Shown one piece after another: positions 1-8,682 of a stretch of DNA of 64,000 nt. The notes under the pieces were generated by a model. The model saw only the letters and a list, made by a program, of their open reading frames with translations. It was not told the origin of the DNA and searched no databases. A program made the translations under genes and the position numbers. Origin of the DNA: Crossiella sp. S99.2 (GTDB taxonomy: Bacteria; Actinomycetota; Actinomycetes; Mycobacteriales; Pseudonocardiaceae); contig NZ_JALMDK010000009.1 in NCBI RefSeq assembly GCF_023094165.1, forward strand, positions 62,001-126,000. Direction: 5' to 3'. Each line of letters starts with the position of its first letter. Position 1 is the first letter of the stretch.

Positions 1-2
1 TG

Positions 3-68
3 CCGTCGCGCGACTTCTCCCCGGTTCCGGGAGTCTGGCTGCAAGGCTTCGTCCGGGAACTCAGCTAG
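3..68 (+). CDS. C-terminal fragment of an upstream gene
   Basis: An open frame enters from the left edge and stops at TAG 66-68, ending ...VWLQGFVRELS. The next gene's ribosome site (AGGAG) overlaps this stop, so the two are probably co-transcribed. Only about 21 residues are visible, so no family can be assigned. Confidence 0.35.
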   Translation, partial: PSRDFSPVPGVWLQGFVRELS

Positions 69-77
69 GAGCGAGCA

Positions 78-809
78 ATGCTTCCGCTGCTGCAGTGCTG
101 TCCCAACGGCAACCGACCGGCGGAGGCGCACCCCGCCGTGCCCATCACCCCCTGGCAACTGGCCAGCACGGTGGCCGAGGTCGCCGAACTGGGCGTCACC
201 TCGGTGCACCTGCACCCGAGGGACGCGGTCGGCCTGGAGACCCTGGCCGGCCCCGAACTGGCCACCGTGGTCGCCACCGTGCGCGCCGCGGCCCCCGGCG
301 TGGAGATCGGCGTCAGCACCGGGGCCTGGATCACCCCCGACCCGGTGCGCCGCGCCCAGCTCGTCGCGGGCTGGTCCGGCCTGGCCGCGGGCCGTCCCGA
401 CGTGGCCTCGGTGAATGTGCACGAACCCGGCTGGCTGGAGGTCTGCGCGGTGCTGCACCGGGCGGGCATCGGCATCGAACTGGGCGTGTTCACCATCCCG
501 GCCGCCGGCCGCCTGCGGGCCGCCGGTGGCCCGCCACCCGGCACGGTCCGGGTGCTGGCCGAGGTCCAGGAAACCCACCCGGACCGCTCCCTGCCCGCCG
601 CCACCGCCCTGCTCGACGCCCTGGACTTCCTGCCGGACGACCTGCCGATCCTGTTGCACGGCGAGGAGGCCGGCGCCTGGCCGGTCCTGGCCGAGGCCGC
701 CCGCCTGGGGCTGCCGCGCCGGATCGGGTTGGAGGACACGCTGGTGCTGCCCGACGGCGAGCCAGCCGCGGACAACTCGGAGCTGATCCGGGCCGCCCAG
801 GCGTTCTGA
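78..809 (+). CDS. BKACE-type beta-keto acid cleavage enzyme (DUF849)
   Basis: This 243-residue protein resembles the 3-keto-5-aminohexanoate cleavage enzyme family (BKACE, DUF849). Members condense a beta-keto acid with acetyl-CoA to give acetoacetate and a new acyl-CoA. The visible hallmarks are CCPNGNRP near the N-terminus, the zinc-type HLHPRD motif at about residues 46-51, VNVHEPG in the middle and RIGLEDT near the C-terminus. It is somewhat shorter than typical members (about 270-300 residues). The ATG follows AGGAGCGAGCA, a good ribosome site. The substrate cannot be told from sequence. Confidence 0.85.
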   Translation: MLPLLQCCPNGNRPAEAHPAVPITPWQLASTVAEVAELGVTSVHLHPRDAVGLETLAGPELATVVATVRAAAPGVEIGVSTGAWITPDPVRRAQLVAGWSGLAAGRPDVASVNVHEPGWLEVCAVLHRAGIGIELGVFTIPAAGRLRAAGGPPPGTVRVLAEVQETHPDRSLPAATALLDALDFLPDDLPILLHGEEAGAWPVLAEAARLGLPRRIGLEDTLVLPDGEPAADNSELIRAAQAF

Positions 810-814
810 CCCGG

Positions 815-1684
815 TCAGGTCAGCACCGGTCCGGCCCGTTTCACCGTGCGGATCACCGGCGCGGTCTCCGCGGTGTGCACCTCGTCCAGTCCGCCGATCC
901 GGTCGGTCAGATACCGGTACAGCGCACCGGAATCGCGGCAGGCCACCATCGCGGTCAGGTTGGTCCGGCCGGTGGTGACCGCGCTGAAGACCACCTCCGG
1001 GTGGGCGGCGATCGCCGCGGCGACCCGGCGCAGCGCCGAGGGCCGGACGGTCAGCCACAGCCGCGCCTCGGCCCGCAGGCCCAGCGCCGCCGGGGGCAGA
1101 TCCACCTCGAACACCAGCACTCCGGCGGCGCGCAGGCCCTCGATCCGGCGCTTCACCGTGGACTCCGACCAGCCGGTGGCGGCGGCCAGTTCGGTGTGCC
1201 GGGTCCGGCCGTCCCTGGCGAGTGCGGCCAGCAGCGTGTGATCGCCCTCGTCCAGTGCCACCTCGGGGCCGGATTCGCCGAGCAGGGCGTGCGCGCTGAC
1301 GTCCAGGACCCGGCTGGTGCGCGGCAGTTTGTCCATCAGCAGCTGGTCGCGGGCGGTGTCGGAGCTGGCCTGGACGTTGCAGGAGATCTCGGTGCCGCCG
1401 GCGAGCAGGTGCACCCAGAAGGTGTCCGGGCGGCGGGCCAGCGCGGTGGCGATGGGGTCGGCGGCGTCGGGGGTGCAGCGGATGCGCAGGGTCCAGGAGG
1501 TGCGGCCGATCAGCGGGCCGTCGACCGAGCCGACCACCCGCAGCACCCCGGCCGCGCGCAGCTTCTGGTACCGGCGGGCCACGGTGTTCTCCGAGACCTC
1601 CAGGGCCGCGGCGATCCGGCGGAACGGGGCCCGCCCGTCCGCCCGGAGCCGGCTGACGATTTCCCGCTCCAGCTCGTCCAGCAT
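815..1684 (-). CDS. Two-domain Lrp/AsnC family regulator
   Basis: This 289-residue cytoplasmic regulator has two Lrp/AsnC-type helix-turn-helix units. One is at about residues 3-50 (FRRIAAALEVSENTVARRYQ). The second is at about 170-210 (ELAAATGWSESTVKRRIEG). Each is followed by an effector-binding (RAM-like) segment, an arrangement frequent in actinobacteria where single-copy Lrp is doubled. The start is the ATG at 1684 (MLDELEREIV). It is divergent from the NmrA-like gene with about 66 bases between them, so it may control that gene and itself. The ligand is unknown. Confidence 0.85.
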   Translation of the reverse strand: MLDELEREIVSRLRADGRAPFRRIAAALEVSENTVARRYQKLRAAGVLRVVGSVDGPLIGRTSWTLRIRCTPDAADPIATALARRPDTFWVHLLAGGTEISCNVQASSDTARDQLLMDKLPRTSRVLDVSAHALLGESGPEVALDEGDHTLLAALARDGRTRHTELAAATGWSESTVKRRIEGLRAAGVLVFEVDLPPAALGLRAEARLWLTVRPSALRRVAAAIAAHPEVVFSAVTTGRTNLTAMVACRDSGALYRYLTDRIGGLDEVHTAETAPVIRTVKRAGPVLT

Positions 1685-1750
1685 GACGGATTCCACCGGA
1701 TCACGGTAAGCCACGGGCGGAAATCCGCACCCCGAGCCAACGCTGGGGGC

Positions 1751-2530
1751 ATGACAACACGGATTCTGGTGACCGGGGCGACCGGCAACGTCGGCCGCGA
1801 GCTGCTCGCTCAGCTGTCGGAGGTGGAAGTCGTTACGCCACAACGAGATCGGGTCGATCTGGCGCGGCCGGAGAGCCTGCGGGACTGTCTGCGCGGGGTG
1901 GACGCGGTGTTCCTGCTCTGGCCACTGCACAGCGGCGCGGCCCTGCCCGGCGTGCTGGCCGAGATCGCCCGGCACGCGCGCCGGGTGGTGTTCCTGGGTT
2001 CGGGCGGGGTGCGCGACCTGAGCATGGACCGGCAGGAGGAGCTGATCCGCCGCTGCGGTCTGGAGTGGACGGTGTTGCGGCCGAGCACGTTCGCGGTCAA
2101 CACCCGGTGGTGGGCAGGGCAGATCCGGGCCGGGGACCAGGTGCGCGGCAGTCACGGCGGGCTGGGCATGGCGCTGCTGCACGAGGCGGACATCGCGGCG
2201 GTCGCGGTGCGCGCGCTCACCGCGGACGGCCATCACGGCCGGGTGTACCGGCTCACCGGGCCCGCGGTGCTCAGCCAGGCCGAGCAGGTGCGGATCCTCG
2301 GCGAGGTGCTCGGCCGCCCGCTGCGCTGGGTGGAACTCGACCGGCCCGCCGCCCGCGCCCAGCTGATCGCCGACGGCATTCCACTGTCCTTTGTGGACGT
2401 CCTGCTGGATGCCTACGCGACCATGGCCGCCCAGCCCGATCCGGAGATCACCGCTGACGTGGCTGCGGTGACCGGTCGGCCAGCCCGCACCTTCCGGCAG
2501 TGGGTGGCCGACCACCGGGCCGAGTTCTAA
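1751..2530 (+). CDS. NmrA-like NAD(P)-binding reductase
   Basis: The 259-residue protein opens with the Rossmann motif ILVTGATGNVG and later has VVFLGSGGV and WTVLRPSTFAVN. These are typical of atypical short-chain dehydrogenases of the NmrA/NAD(P)H:quinone oxidoreductase group. Such proteins bind NAD(P)(H) as sensors or reductases, and the substrate here is unknown. It is divergent from the Lrp regulator, a common arrangement for a regulator and its target. Its stop overlaps the stop of the convergent response regulator by a few bases. Confidence 0.8.
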   Translation: MTTRILVTGATGNVGRELLAQLSEVEVVTPQRDRVDLARPESLRDCLRGVDAVFLLWPLHSGAALPGVLAEIARHARRVVFLGSGGVRDLSMDRQEELIRRCGLEWTVLRPSTFAVNTRWWAGQIRAGDQVRGSHGGLGMALLHEADIAAVAVRALTADGHHGRVYRLTGPAVLSQAEQVRILGEVLGRPLRWVELDRPAARAQLIADGIPLSFVDVLLDAYATMAAQPDPEITADVAAVTGRPARTFRQWVADHRAEF

Positions 2531-3159
2531 CCCAGGTCGTGCTCGTGCGCGTAGATCACCGCGTGCACCCGGGTGCGCAGTCCGAGTTTGGCCAGCACCC
2601 TGGCCACGTGGGTTTTCACCGTGCCCTCGCCCACGCCGAGTTCGGCGGAGATCTCGGCGTTGCTCAGCCCGCGGGCCAAGGCGCGCAACACGGTTCGCTC
2701 CCGGCCGGTCAGCGCGGCCAGTTCCGGTCCCGGCGGCGCGGGTGAGAGTTCGGCGAACCGCCGCACCAGGCTGCCGGTCACCTTGGGATCGATCAGCCCG
2801 TGCCCCTGGTGGGCCGCCCGGATCGCGCTGGTCAGCAGCTCGGGATCGTTGTCCTTCAACAGGAATCCGGCCGCCCCGGCCCGCAGCGCGCGGTAGAGGT
2901 AGTCGTCCAGGTCGAAGGTGGTGAGCACCAGGATCCGGGCCGGGGTGCCTGCCAGCTCCTCGATCGCGGACAGGCCGTCCTGGTGCGGCATCCGGATGTC
3001 CATCAGCACCACGTCGGGGCGGCGCCAGCGGGTCAGGTGCACGGCCTCGGCGCCGTTGGCCGCCTCGCCGACGATCTCGATATCGGGTTCGGCGGAGAGC
3101 AGCAGGCGCAGTGCCTCGCGCACGGGTTGCTGGTCGTCGGCCAGCAGCACCCGGATCAT
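2527..3159 (-). CDS. NarL/LuxR-family response regulator
   Basis: This 210-residue protein has a receiver domain with acidic residues Asp8/Asp9, phospho-acceptor Asp54 (VVLMDIRMP), Thr80/Thr81 and Lys102. A LuxR-type HTH follows (LTGRERTVLRALARGLSN, then VGEGTVKTHVARVL). It should bind DNA when phosphorylated by the adjacent kinase, whose gene ends at 3156 and overlaps this start by 4 bases, so the pair is translationally coupled. Confidence 0.93.
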   Translation of the reverse strand: MIRVLLADDQQPVREALRLLLSAEPDIEIVGEAANGAEAVHLTRWRRPDVVLMDIRMPHQDGLSAIEELAGTPARILVLTTFDLDDYLYRALRAGAAGFLLKDNDPELLTSAIRAAHQGHGLIDPKVTGSLVRRFAELSPAPPGPELAALTGRERTVLRALARGLSNAEISAELGVGEGTVKTHVARVLAKLGLRTRVHAVIYAHEHDLG

Positions 3160-4205
3160 CGCGGGTCCCAGGGCAGCACCGCGTGCACCCGCCAGCCACC
3201 GTCGACCGGCCCCGCCGCACAGGAGCCGCCGAGCAGCTCGGCCCGCTCCCGAAGGCCGCGCAGACCGTGGCCGCCGCTGTTCGACGCCGGCCCGCCCGAC
3301 CCGTTGTCGCTGACCGTGATCTCCAGCTCCGTCCCGTTCCGCCGCAACTCCACCTCGATCTCCGCCGCGCCCGCGTGCCGCACCGCGTTGGTCAGCGACT
3401 CCTGCACGATCCGGTAGGCGTGCTGCCCCAGCAACTCCGGCACCGGCGTGTCCGCCCCGCGCACGGTGATCCGCGGCCCGCCGTGGCCCAGCCGCGCCGT
3501 CAGCTCCGGCAGCCGGTCCAGTCCCGGCTCCTCCCGCAGCGCCGCCAGCAACTCGCGGGTCTCGGTCAGCGCCGTCGCGGACAGCTCGGTGATCCGTTCC
3601 AGGGCGCCCGGCGCGGCCGTGGGCACCCGGCTGCCCGCCATGGCCTGCAACCGGATTGCGGTCAGGTGGTGGCCCACCGCGTCGTGCACGTCGCGGGCGA
3701 TCCGCAGCCGCTCGTCCGCGACCACCCGGCCCAGTTCGGCCCGCCGCAGCGAGGCCGCCGACTCCACCCGCTCCCGGTGCAGCCGCAACGCGGTCCCGGC
3801 TGCGATCGGGGACAGGCCCAGCAGCAGCGCCTCGGTGATGAACGGGGTCGCGGGCGGGGCGGGCGCGGCGAGACCGTAGAGCACGGTCCAGGTCAGCGAC
3901 AACGTCACCACCAGCGCGAACCGGTCCCGCCGGTGGTAGACGGCGGAGCAGAACGCGGCCGCGGTGACCGTGCGGCCGGACCAGCCGGGCAGGCCGGTGC
4001 CCAGGAAGGCGATCACCGCGCAGACCAGGGCCACGCCGACCGGGTACCGGCGGCGCAGCACCAGCGGCAGGCTCAGCGCCAGGCTGGCCAGCACCGGCGG
4101 CCAGGACAGCGTGCCGCGTTCCAGCAGCACGCCGCCGGCCAGGGCGAGGAAGGCGGCCCCGGCCAGGAGGGCGTCCTGGCGCAGGGGCCGCGACAAGGCG
4201 ATCAC
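3156..4205 (-). CDS. NarL-type sensor histidine kinase
   Basis: This membrane histidine kinase has about 349 residues. The N-terminal third is hydrophobic with several transmembrane segments. A HisKA_3 dimerization motif follows with the phospho-acceptor His in RIARDVHDAVGHHLTAI. A HATPase region then carries NAVRHA (N box) and DNGSGG/GHGLRGLRERAE (G boxes). The GTG at 4205 is chosen because it lies just after the upstream stop at 4217-4219. The ribosome site is weak, so coupling to the upstream gene is likely. The signal sensed is unknown. Confidence 0.88.
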   Translation of the reverse strand: MIALSRPLRQDALLAGAAFLALAGGVLLERGTLSWPPVLASLALSLPLVLRRRYPVGVALVCAVIAFLGTGLPGWSGRTVTAAAFCSAVYHRRDRFALVVTLSLTWTVLYGLAAPAPPATPFITEALLLGLSPIAAGTALRLHRERVESAASLRRAELGRVVADERLRIARDVHDAVGHHLTAIRLQAMAGSRVPTAAPGALERITELSATALTETRELLAALREEPGLDRLPELTARLGHGGPRITVRGADTPVPELLGQHAYRIVQESLTNAVRHAGAAEIEVELRRNGTELEITVSDNGSGGPASNSGGHGLRGLRERAELLGGSCAAGPVDGGWRVHAVLPWDPR

Positions 4206-4216
4206 GGGGTCAGTGT

Positions 4217-5680
4217 TCAGGGATTGGCCGGGCAGGTCGTGCCGTTTGGCGGAAGTGCGCCGGTGGTGAAGTAGCGGTGCACGTGGTCCCGCAGGCAGCG
4301 GTTGCCGCCGTAGAGGTAGTTCGCGTGCGCGCCGTCCACCGCGATGTGCCGGGAACCGGGCAGCTGCGCGGCCACCCGGCGACCGTAGTCCACTGTGGTC
4401 ACCGCGTCGTGGATGCCGTCGGCCAGCAGCGACGGCGGCCGGAGCGCGGGCCGGATCGGTTGCGGAGCAAAGGGTTTCACCGCGGGGAAGCCGGTGCACT
4501 TGAGCACGTTCACCCACGCGTGCCGCCAGCCCAGCAACGGCGCCACGGTGGCGCGGACATCCGCCACGATCCGGCTCACTTCCGCGTACCCGGTGGGGTA
4601 GGGAAAATCCGAGCAGCTGATCAGCCGGTTGACGTCGGTCTCCACCGGGATCGACGGCACGCCAACGAGTTTGCTGGCATCGCCCGCCGCGGCCTCGGCG
4701 ATGCCCTCGGCCAGCCGCGGCCACTCCCGCTCGAAGTCCGAGAAGGTGCTGGAGATGATCCGCGAGGCCGTGCCCGGCCCGCCGTGCACCGCCCCCGGCG
4801 CCGGGATCGGCTGCCGCTCGGCACGGGCCACCAGCTCGGTCCACACCCGCACCAGATCCCGCCCGTGCAGCGCGCAACTCTGGGTGCGATCACACCATTG
4901 GGCGAACCGGTGCAGGTTCCGCTCGGTCACCGCGGCCCGCGAGGCCACCCAGTCCCGCTGCGAGCGGTTGGTGTGGTCGTACACGCTGTCCAGGAAGAAC
5001 CGCCCGGCCCGGTGCGGGAACAGGGACAGGTAGGCCTGGCCGAACACGGTGCCGTAGGAGTTGCCCAGGTAGCGCAACCGGGATTCGCCGAGCGCGGCCC
5101 GCAGCGCGTCCAGGTCGTGCGCGACCTGCCTGCTGTCCAGCTTGCCTGCCAGCGGTCCGGCCGCGGCCGTGCAGCTCTCGCCGAAAGCCCGGCTGCGCAC
5201 GGTGTACTCGTCGAAGGCGGCCTTGGTCGGAAAGGTCCATTCCAGCGGCATGGGGGCCGGACTCGGGCAAGTGATCCCGGCGCTGCGGCCCATCCCACGC
5301 GGGTCGAACAGGACCACGTCGTACCACTGGGTCAGGTCGGTGAACTGCTCGCGCAGGTGCGGCAGCAGGTCGATGATCGCGCCCGGCCCGCCGGGGTTGA
5401 TCACGATGGAGCCGAGGCGGCGGGACTGGTCGCGGGCGGGGAAGCGGGCCAGGCCGAGGTCGAAGCGCGGGCCGGCGGGGGCGGCGTGATCGGTGGGCAC
5501 GGACAGGGCGGCACACTGGAGGCCGGGGCCGCAGTCCCGCCAGGACAACGAGGGCGGCGGACTCGGCTCGACGGCGTCGGCCATGGGGCTCGGGACGGGC
5601 AGGGCACTGGCGGGTTGCCCGATCAGCGCGGCCAGCGTCGCGCCGACCGCCGCGGCGAGCACCCGAAAGGTCAAGTTCAC
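4217..5680 (-). CDS. Secreted TAP-type alpha/beta hydrolase
   Basis: This is a tripeptidyl-aminopeptidase-like serine hydrolase of about 487 residues. From the GTG at 5680 it has a cleavable signal peptide (hydrophobic stretch ending QPASA). The alpha/beta-hydrolase core shows INPGGPG (oxyanion region), VLFDPRGMGRS and the nucleophile elbow GNSYGT. The C-terminal TAP-like domain contains ADGIHDAVT and the probable catalytic His in VDGAHANYL. Family members cut short peptides or esters outside the cell. An upstream TTG at 5722 is an alternative start but would bury the signal peptide. Confidence 0.85.
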   Translation of the reverse strand: MNLTFRVLAAAVGATLAALIGQPASALPVPSPMADAVEPSPPPSLSWRDCGPGLQCAALSVPTDHAAPAGPRFDLGLARFPARDQSRRLGSIVINPGGPGAIIDLLPHLREQFTDLTQWYDVVLFDPRGMGRSAGITCPSPAPMPLEWTFPTKAAFDEYTVRSRAFGESCTAAAGPLAGKLDSRQVAHDLDALRAALGESRLRYLGNSYGTVFGQAYLSLFPHRAGRFFLDSVYDHTNRSQRDWVASRAAVTERNLHRFAQWCDRTQSCALHGRDLVRVWTELVARAERQPIPAPGAVHGGPGTASRIISSTFSDFEREWPRLAEGIAEAAAGDASKLVGVPSIPVETDVNRLISCSDFPYPTGYAEVSRIVADVRATVAPLLGWRHAWVNVLKCTGFPAVKPFAPQPIRPALRPPSLLADGIHDAVTTVDYGRRVAAQLPGSRHIAVDGAHANYLYGGNRCLRDHVHRYFTTGALPPNGTTCPANP

Positions 5681-5752
5681 CCGCCCAGGCTCGCCGCCCG
5701 GACGGTCCCGCCGCGTCTGCAATCCGGCAGACGCGGGCCGCCGGAACCCGCG

Positions 5753-6406
5753 CTAGTCGGGCAGGACCACCGCGACGATCCCGGCCAGGTGCGCCAGCCT
5801 GGCCACCTCCGCCGCCCGGAACATCGGCCCGCCCGGCCGTCCCACCAACAGCACCCGCTCCGGGTTGCCCAGCGGGGTGGCGGCCAGCTCGGTGCCCAGC
5901 TCCTGCCAGGTCTCCGGCACCCACGGCTCCTCGCCGTCGAGCACCGTCGCCTTGTGCAGCGGCAGCCAGGGCAGCTCGATGGCCTTGGTTTCCGGCGCGG
6001 CGCTGCTGGCCGCCATCCGGTACGGGCCGTCGCCGTTGACGCCGACCACCACGGCCCAGCCGGCCCGGATGATCCGCGGCACGCCCTCGGTGAACACCGC
6101 CAGCCCCTTGCGCGGCTCGGCGGCGATCTCCTCGACCAGTTCCAGCTCACGGTGGGTGTTCAGGATGCCCGCGTACGGCCGGACCGCGTCCACCTCGACG
6201 CCCTCGACCGATTCGGCCGCGGTGATCAGCACGTCCGGCAGGCGGCCCGAGGGCAGCTCCACCACCAGGTCGTCGATGGCCACGCCGACCCCGCGTTCGA
6301 CCACGTCCACGCTGAGAATGTCGGCCCCGATCTCCCCGAGCGCCGACGCGACCGCCCCCAGGGTGCCGGGACGGTCGGGTAGCTGCACGCGGATCAGGAA
6401 GGACAC
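5753..6406 (-). CDS. ACT-domain amino-acid-binding protein
   Basis: This 217-residue protein starts with SFLIRVQLPDRPGTLGAVAS, a clear ACT-domain opening. ACT domains bind amino acids and control enzymes or act as sensors. The remainder has no catalytic motif I recognise. The GTG at 6406 is chosen because it begins exactly at the ACT strand. It is divergent from gatC with about 190 bases between. Its role is unknown, but the neighbour suggests amino acid sensing. Confidence 0.7.
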   Translation of the reverse strand: MSFLIRVQLPDRPGTLGAVASALGEIGADILSVDVVERGVGVAIDDLVVELPSGRLPDVLITAAESVEGVEVDAVRPYAGILNTHRELELVEEIAAEPRKGLAVFTEGVPRIIRAGWAVVVGVNGDGPYRMAASSAAPETKAIELPWLPLHKATVLDGEEPWVPETWQELGTELAATPLGNPERVLLVGRPGGPMFRAAEVARLAHLAGIVAVVLPD

Positions 6407-6593
6407 GGCCGCCGATTGTCGCAGACCCGGATGACAACGCCGATTCCGCCGTCCACATGTCGGGAGAACCCGCCCAGTTATCCACAGCGTGACCGTCCGA
6501 CCAACAACCCGTTCGGGACCGCGCATGGGTGCGCCATAGACTCGCCCCGAACAATGCCCCGCATCCGGGCAGCAACTTTCAGGGAGTCCACCA

Positions 6594-6890
6594 GTGCCCA
6601 CCATCTCGCGCGACGAGGTAGCGCACCTGGCCAGACTGGCCAGGCTCGCCGTCACCGATGCCGAACTGGACCTGTTCGCCGGCCAGCTGGACGGCATCAT
6701 CCAGGCGGTGGCCAAGGTCGGCGAGGTAGCCGCCGAGGACGTCCCGCCGACCTCGCACTCGGTGCCGCTGACCAACGTCTTCCGCGCCGACGAGATCGTG
6801 CCCTGCCTGTCACACGAGGACGCGCTCGCCGCCGCGCCCGCCAGCGAAGACGGCCGCTTCCGCGTGCCGCGCATCCTCGGGGAGGCGTGA
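6594..6890 (+). CDS. gatC: Asp/Glu-tRNA(Asn/Gln) amidotransferase subunit C
   Basis: This 98-residue subunit of GatCAB has the usual ISRDEVAHLARLARL start and a C-terminal FRVPRILGE motif. GatC bridges GatA and GatB and stabilizes the complex, which turns misacylated Glu-tRNAGln (or Asp-tRNAAsn) into the amide form in the cytoplasm. The GTG start follows AGGGAG. The stop is 2 bases before gatA. Confidence 0.96.
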   Translation: MPTISRDEVAHLARLARLAVTDAELDLFAGQLDGIIQAVAKVGEVAAEDVPPTSHSVPLTNVFRADEIVPCLSHEDALAAAPASEDGRFRVPRILGEA

Positions 6891-6892
6891 TC

Positions 6893-8416
6893 ATGACTGA
6901 CCTGACCAGGCTCACCGCGGCCGAGCTGGCCGCGAAGATCCACTCGCGGGAGGTCTCCGCGGTGGAGGTCGCCAAGGCGCACCTGGACCGGGTGGCCGCG
7001 GTGGACGGCGCGGTGCACGCCTTCCTGCACGTGGACACCGCGGGCGCGCTGGCCGCCGCCGAGGCCGTGGACAAGTCCATCGCCGCCGGAGAGGCCCCGG
7101 CCTCGCCGCTGGCCGGGGTGCCGCTGGCGCTCAAGGACGTGCTCACCACCAAGGGCGTGCCCACCACCTGCGGCTCCAAGATGCTCGAGGGCTGGATCCC
7201 GCCGTACGACGCCACCGTCACCCGGCGGCTGCGCGAGGCGGGCGTGGTCATCCTCGGCAAGACCAACATGGACGAGTTCGCGATGGGCTCCTCCACCGAG
7301 AACTCCGCCTACGGCCCCACTCGCAACCCGTGGGACCTGGACCGCATCCCCGGCGGCTCCGGCGGCGGCTCCTCCGCCTCGCTGGCCGCCTTCGAGGCCC
7401 CCCTGGCCATCGGCACCGACACCGGCGGCTCGATCCGCCAGCCCGGCGCGGTCACCGGCACCGTCGGCGTCAAGCCCACCTACGGCGGCGTTTCCCGCTA
7501 CGGCCTGGTCGCCTTCTCCTCCTCGCTGGACCAGGCCGGGCCGTGCGCGCGCACCGTGCTGGACGCGGCGCTGCTGCACGAGGTCATCGCCGGGCACGAC
7601 CCGCTCGACTCCACCTCGCTGAACGTGCCGGTGCCACCGGTGGTCGCGGCCGCCCGCCAGGGCGCCACCGGCGACCTGTCCGGCCTGCGCATCGGCGTGG
7701 TCAGCGAGTTCAGCGGCGACGGCTACCAGCCGGGCGTGCTGCGCTCCTTCGAGGCCGCGGTGGCCACCCTGGAGAAGCTGGGCGCGGAGGTCGTCGAGGT
7801 CTCCTGCCCCAACTTCACCTACGCGCTGCCCGCCTACTACCTGATCGCGCCCAGCGAGTGCTCCTCCAACCTGGCCCGCTTCGACGCCATGCGCTACGGC
7901 CTGCGGGTCGGCGGCGACGACCCGTCGCTGGACGCCGAGCAGGTCATGTCGCTGACCCGCGAGGCCGGGTTCGGCGCCGAGGTCAAGCGCCGGGTCATCC
8001 TGGGCACCTACGCGCTCTCCGCCGGCTACTACGACGCCTACTACGGCTCGGCGCAGAAGGTCCGCACGCTCATCTCGCGGGACTTCAGCACCGCGTTCGA
8101 GCAGGTCGACGTGCTGATCTCGCCGACCACGCCGACCACGGCCTTCCGCATCGGCGAGCGCACCGCCGACCCGATGCAGATGTACCTGGCCGACCTGTGC
8201 ACCATCCCGGCCAACCTGGCGGGCAACGCGGCGATGAGCGTGCCCAGCGGCCTCTCCGACGAGGACGGGCTGCCGGTCGGGCTGCAGATCATGGCGCCCG
8301 CGCTGGCCGATGAGCGGATGTACCGGGTGGCCGCGGCCTATGAGGTCGCGCGCAACGACGCCGAGGGCGGTGCGCAGATCCACCGGGTGCCGGACCTCGC
8401 GGCGGGCGTGCGGTGA
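6893..8416 (+). CDS. gatA: Asp/Glu-tRNA(Asn/Gln) amidotransferase subunit A
   Basis: This 507-residue amidase-signature protein releases ammonia from glutamine for transamidation. The Ser-cisSer-Lys triad is visible as Lys81 (LALKDVLTT), cis-Ser156 in the GGSGGGSSAS stretch and nucleophile Ser180 (TDTGGSIRQP). It ends with the gat-specific LPVGLQIMAPALAD. The start is the ATG at 6893, preceded by GGAGG inside the gatC end. The stop overlaps the next small gene's GTG (GTGA). Confidence 0.97.
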   Translation: MTDLTRLTAAELAAKIHSREVSAVEVAKAHLDRVAAVDGAVHAFLHVDTAGALAAAEAVDKSIAAGEAPASPLAGVPLALKDVLTTKGVPTTCGSKMLEGWIPPYDATVTRRLREAGVVILGKTNMDEFAMGSSTENSAYGPTRNPWDLDRIPGGSGGGSSASLAAFEAPLAIGTDTGGSIRQPGAVTGTVGVKPTYGGVSRYGLVAFSSSLDQAGPCARTVLDAALLHEVIAGHDPLDSTSLNVPVPPVVAAARQGATGDLSGLRIGVVSEFSGDGYQPGVLRSFEAAVATLEKLGAEVVEVSCPNFTYALPAYYLIAPSECSSNLARFDAMRYGLRVGGDDPSLDAEQVMSLTREAGFGAEVKRRVILGTYALSAGYYDAYYGSAQKVRTLISRDFSTAFEQVDVLISPTTPTTAFRIGERTADPMQMYLADLCTIPANLAGNAAMSVPSGLSDEDGLPVGLQIMAPALADERMYRVAAAYEVARNDAEGGAQIHRVPDLAAGVR

Positions 8417-8682
8417 GCGAACGCAGTGAGCGGGAGGACACCCGCCAGGCGGTCGGCCAGGTGCTGCGGGGACTGGAACTGTTCCCGCTGCCCGAGGGCT
8501 GGACGCCGATCGAGGCGCTCGCGGTGGTGAAGTGCCTGGACGCCAGCGGCACGCCCACCTGGTGTACCCGGCGCACCGCCGGGATCAACGACGAGGAACT
8601 GCTCGGGACGATGGTGCTCCAGTCCGAGCTGCTCAAGCGGGACATCCTGTCCGACTGGGAGGACGACGGCGATGACGACTGA
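8413..8682 (+). CDS. Small uncharacterized protein between gatA and gatB
   Basis: This 89-residue soluble acidic protein (C-terminus DWEDDGDDD) has no family I recognise. Its GTG overlaps the gatA stop by four bases, and its own end overlaps the gatB start by 11 bases, so all three are translationally coupled. The middle (LFPLPEGWTPIEALAVVKCL) looks folded. Insertion of a conserved-looking ORF within gatCAB suggests a role linked to the amidotransferase or simple co-regulation. No catalytic motif is visible. Confidence 0.8.
   Translation: MSERSEREDTRQAVGQVLRGLELFPLPEGWTPIEALAVVKCLDASGTPTWCTRRTAGINDEELLGTMVLQSELLKRDILSDWEDDGDDD

Noticed and set aside
95..2530. Continuous 811-codon frame on the plus strand from 95
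   Set aside because: Only its last 260 codons (from ATG 1751) have protein character, the NmrA-like gene. The first part is antisense or out of frame to the BKACE and Lrp genes.
815..3220. 801-codon frame on the minus strand
   Set aside because: Only the part starting at 1684 is the Lrp regulator. The upstream extension is out of frame with the NmrA-like and response-regulator genes.
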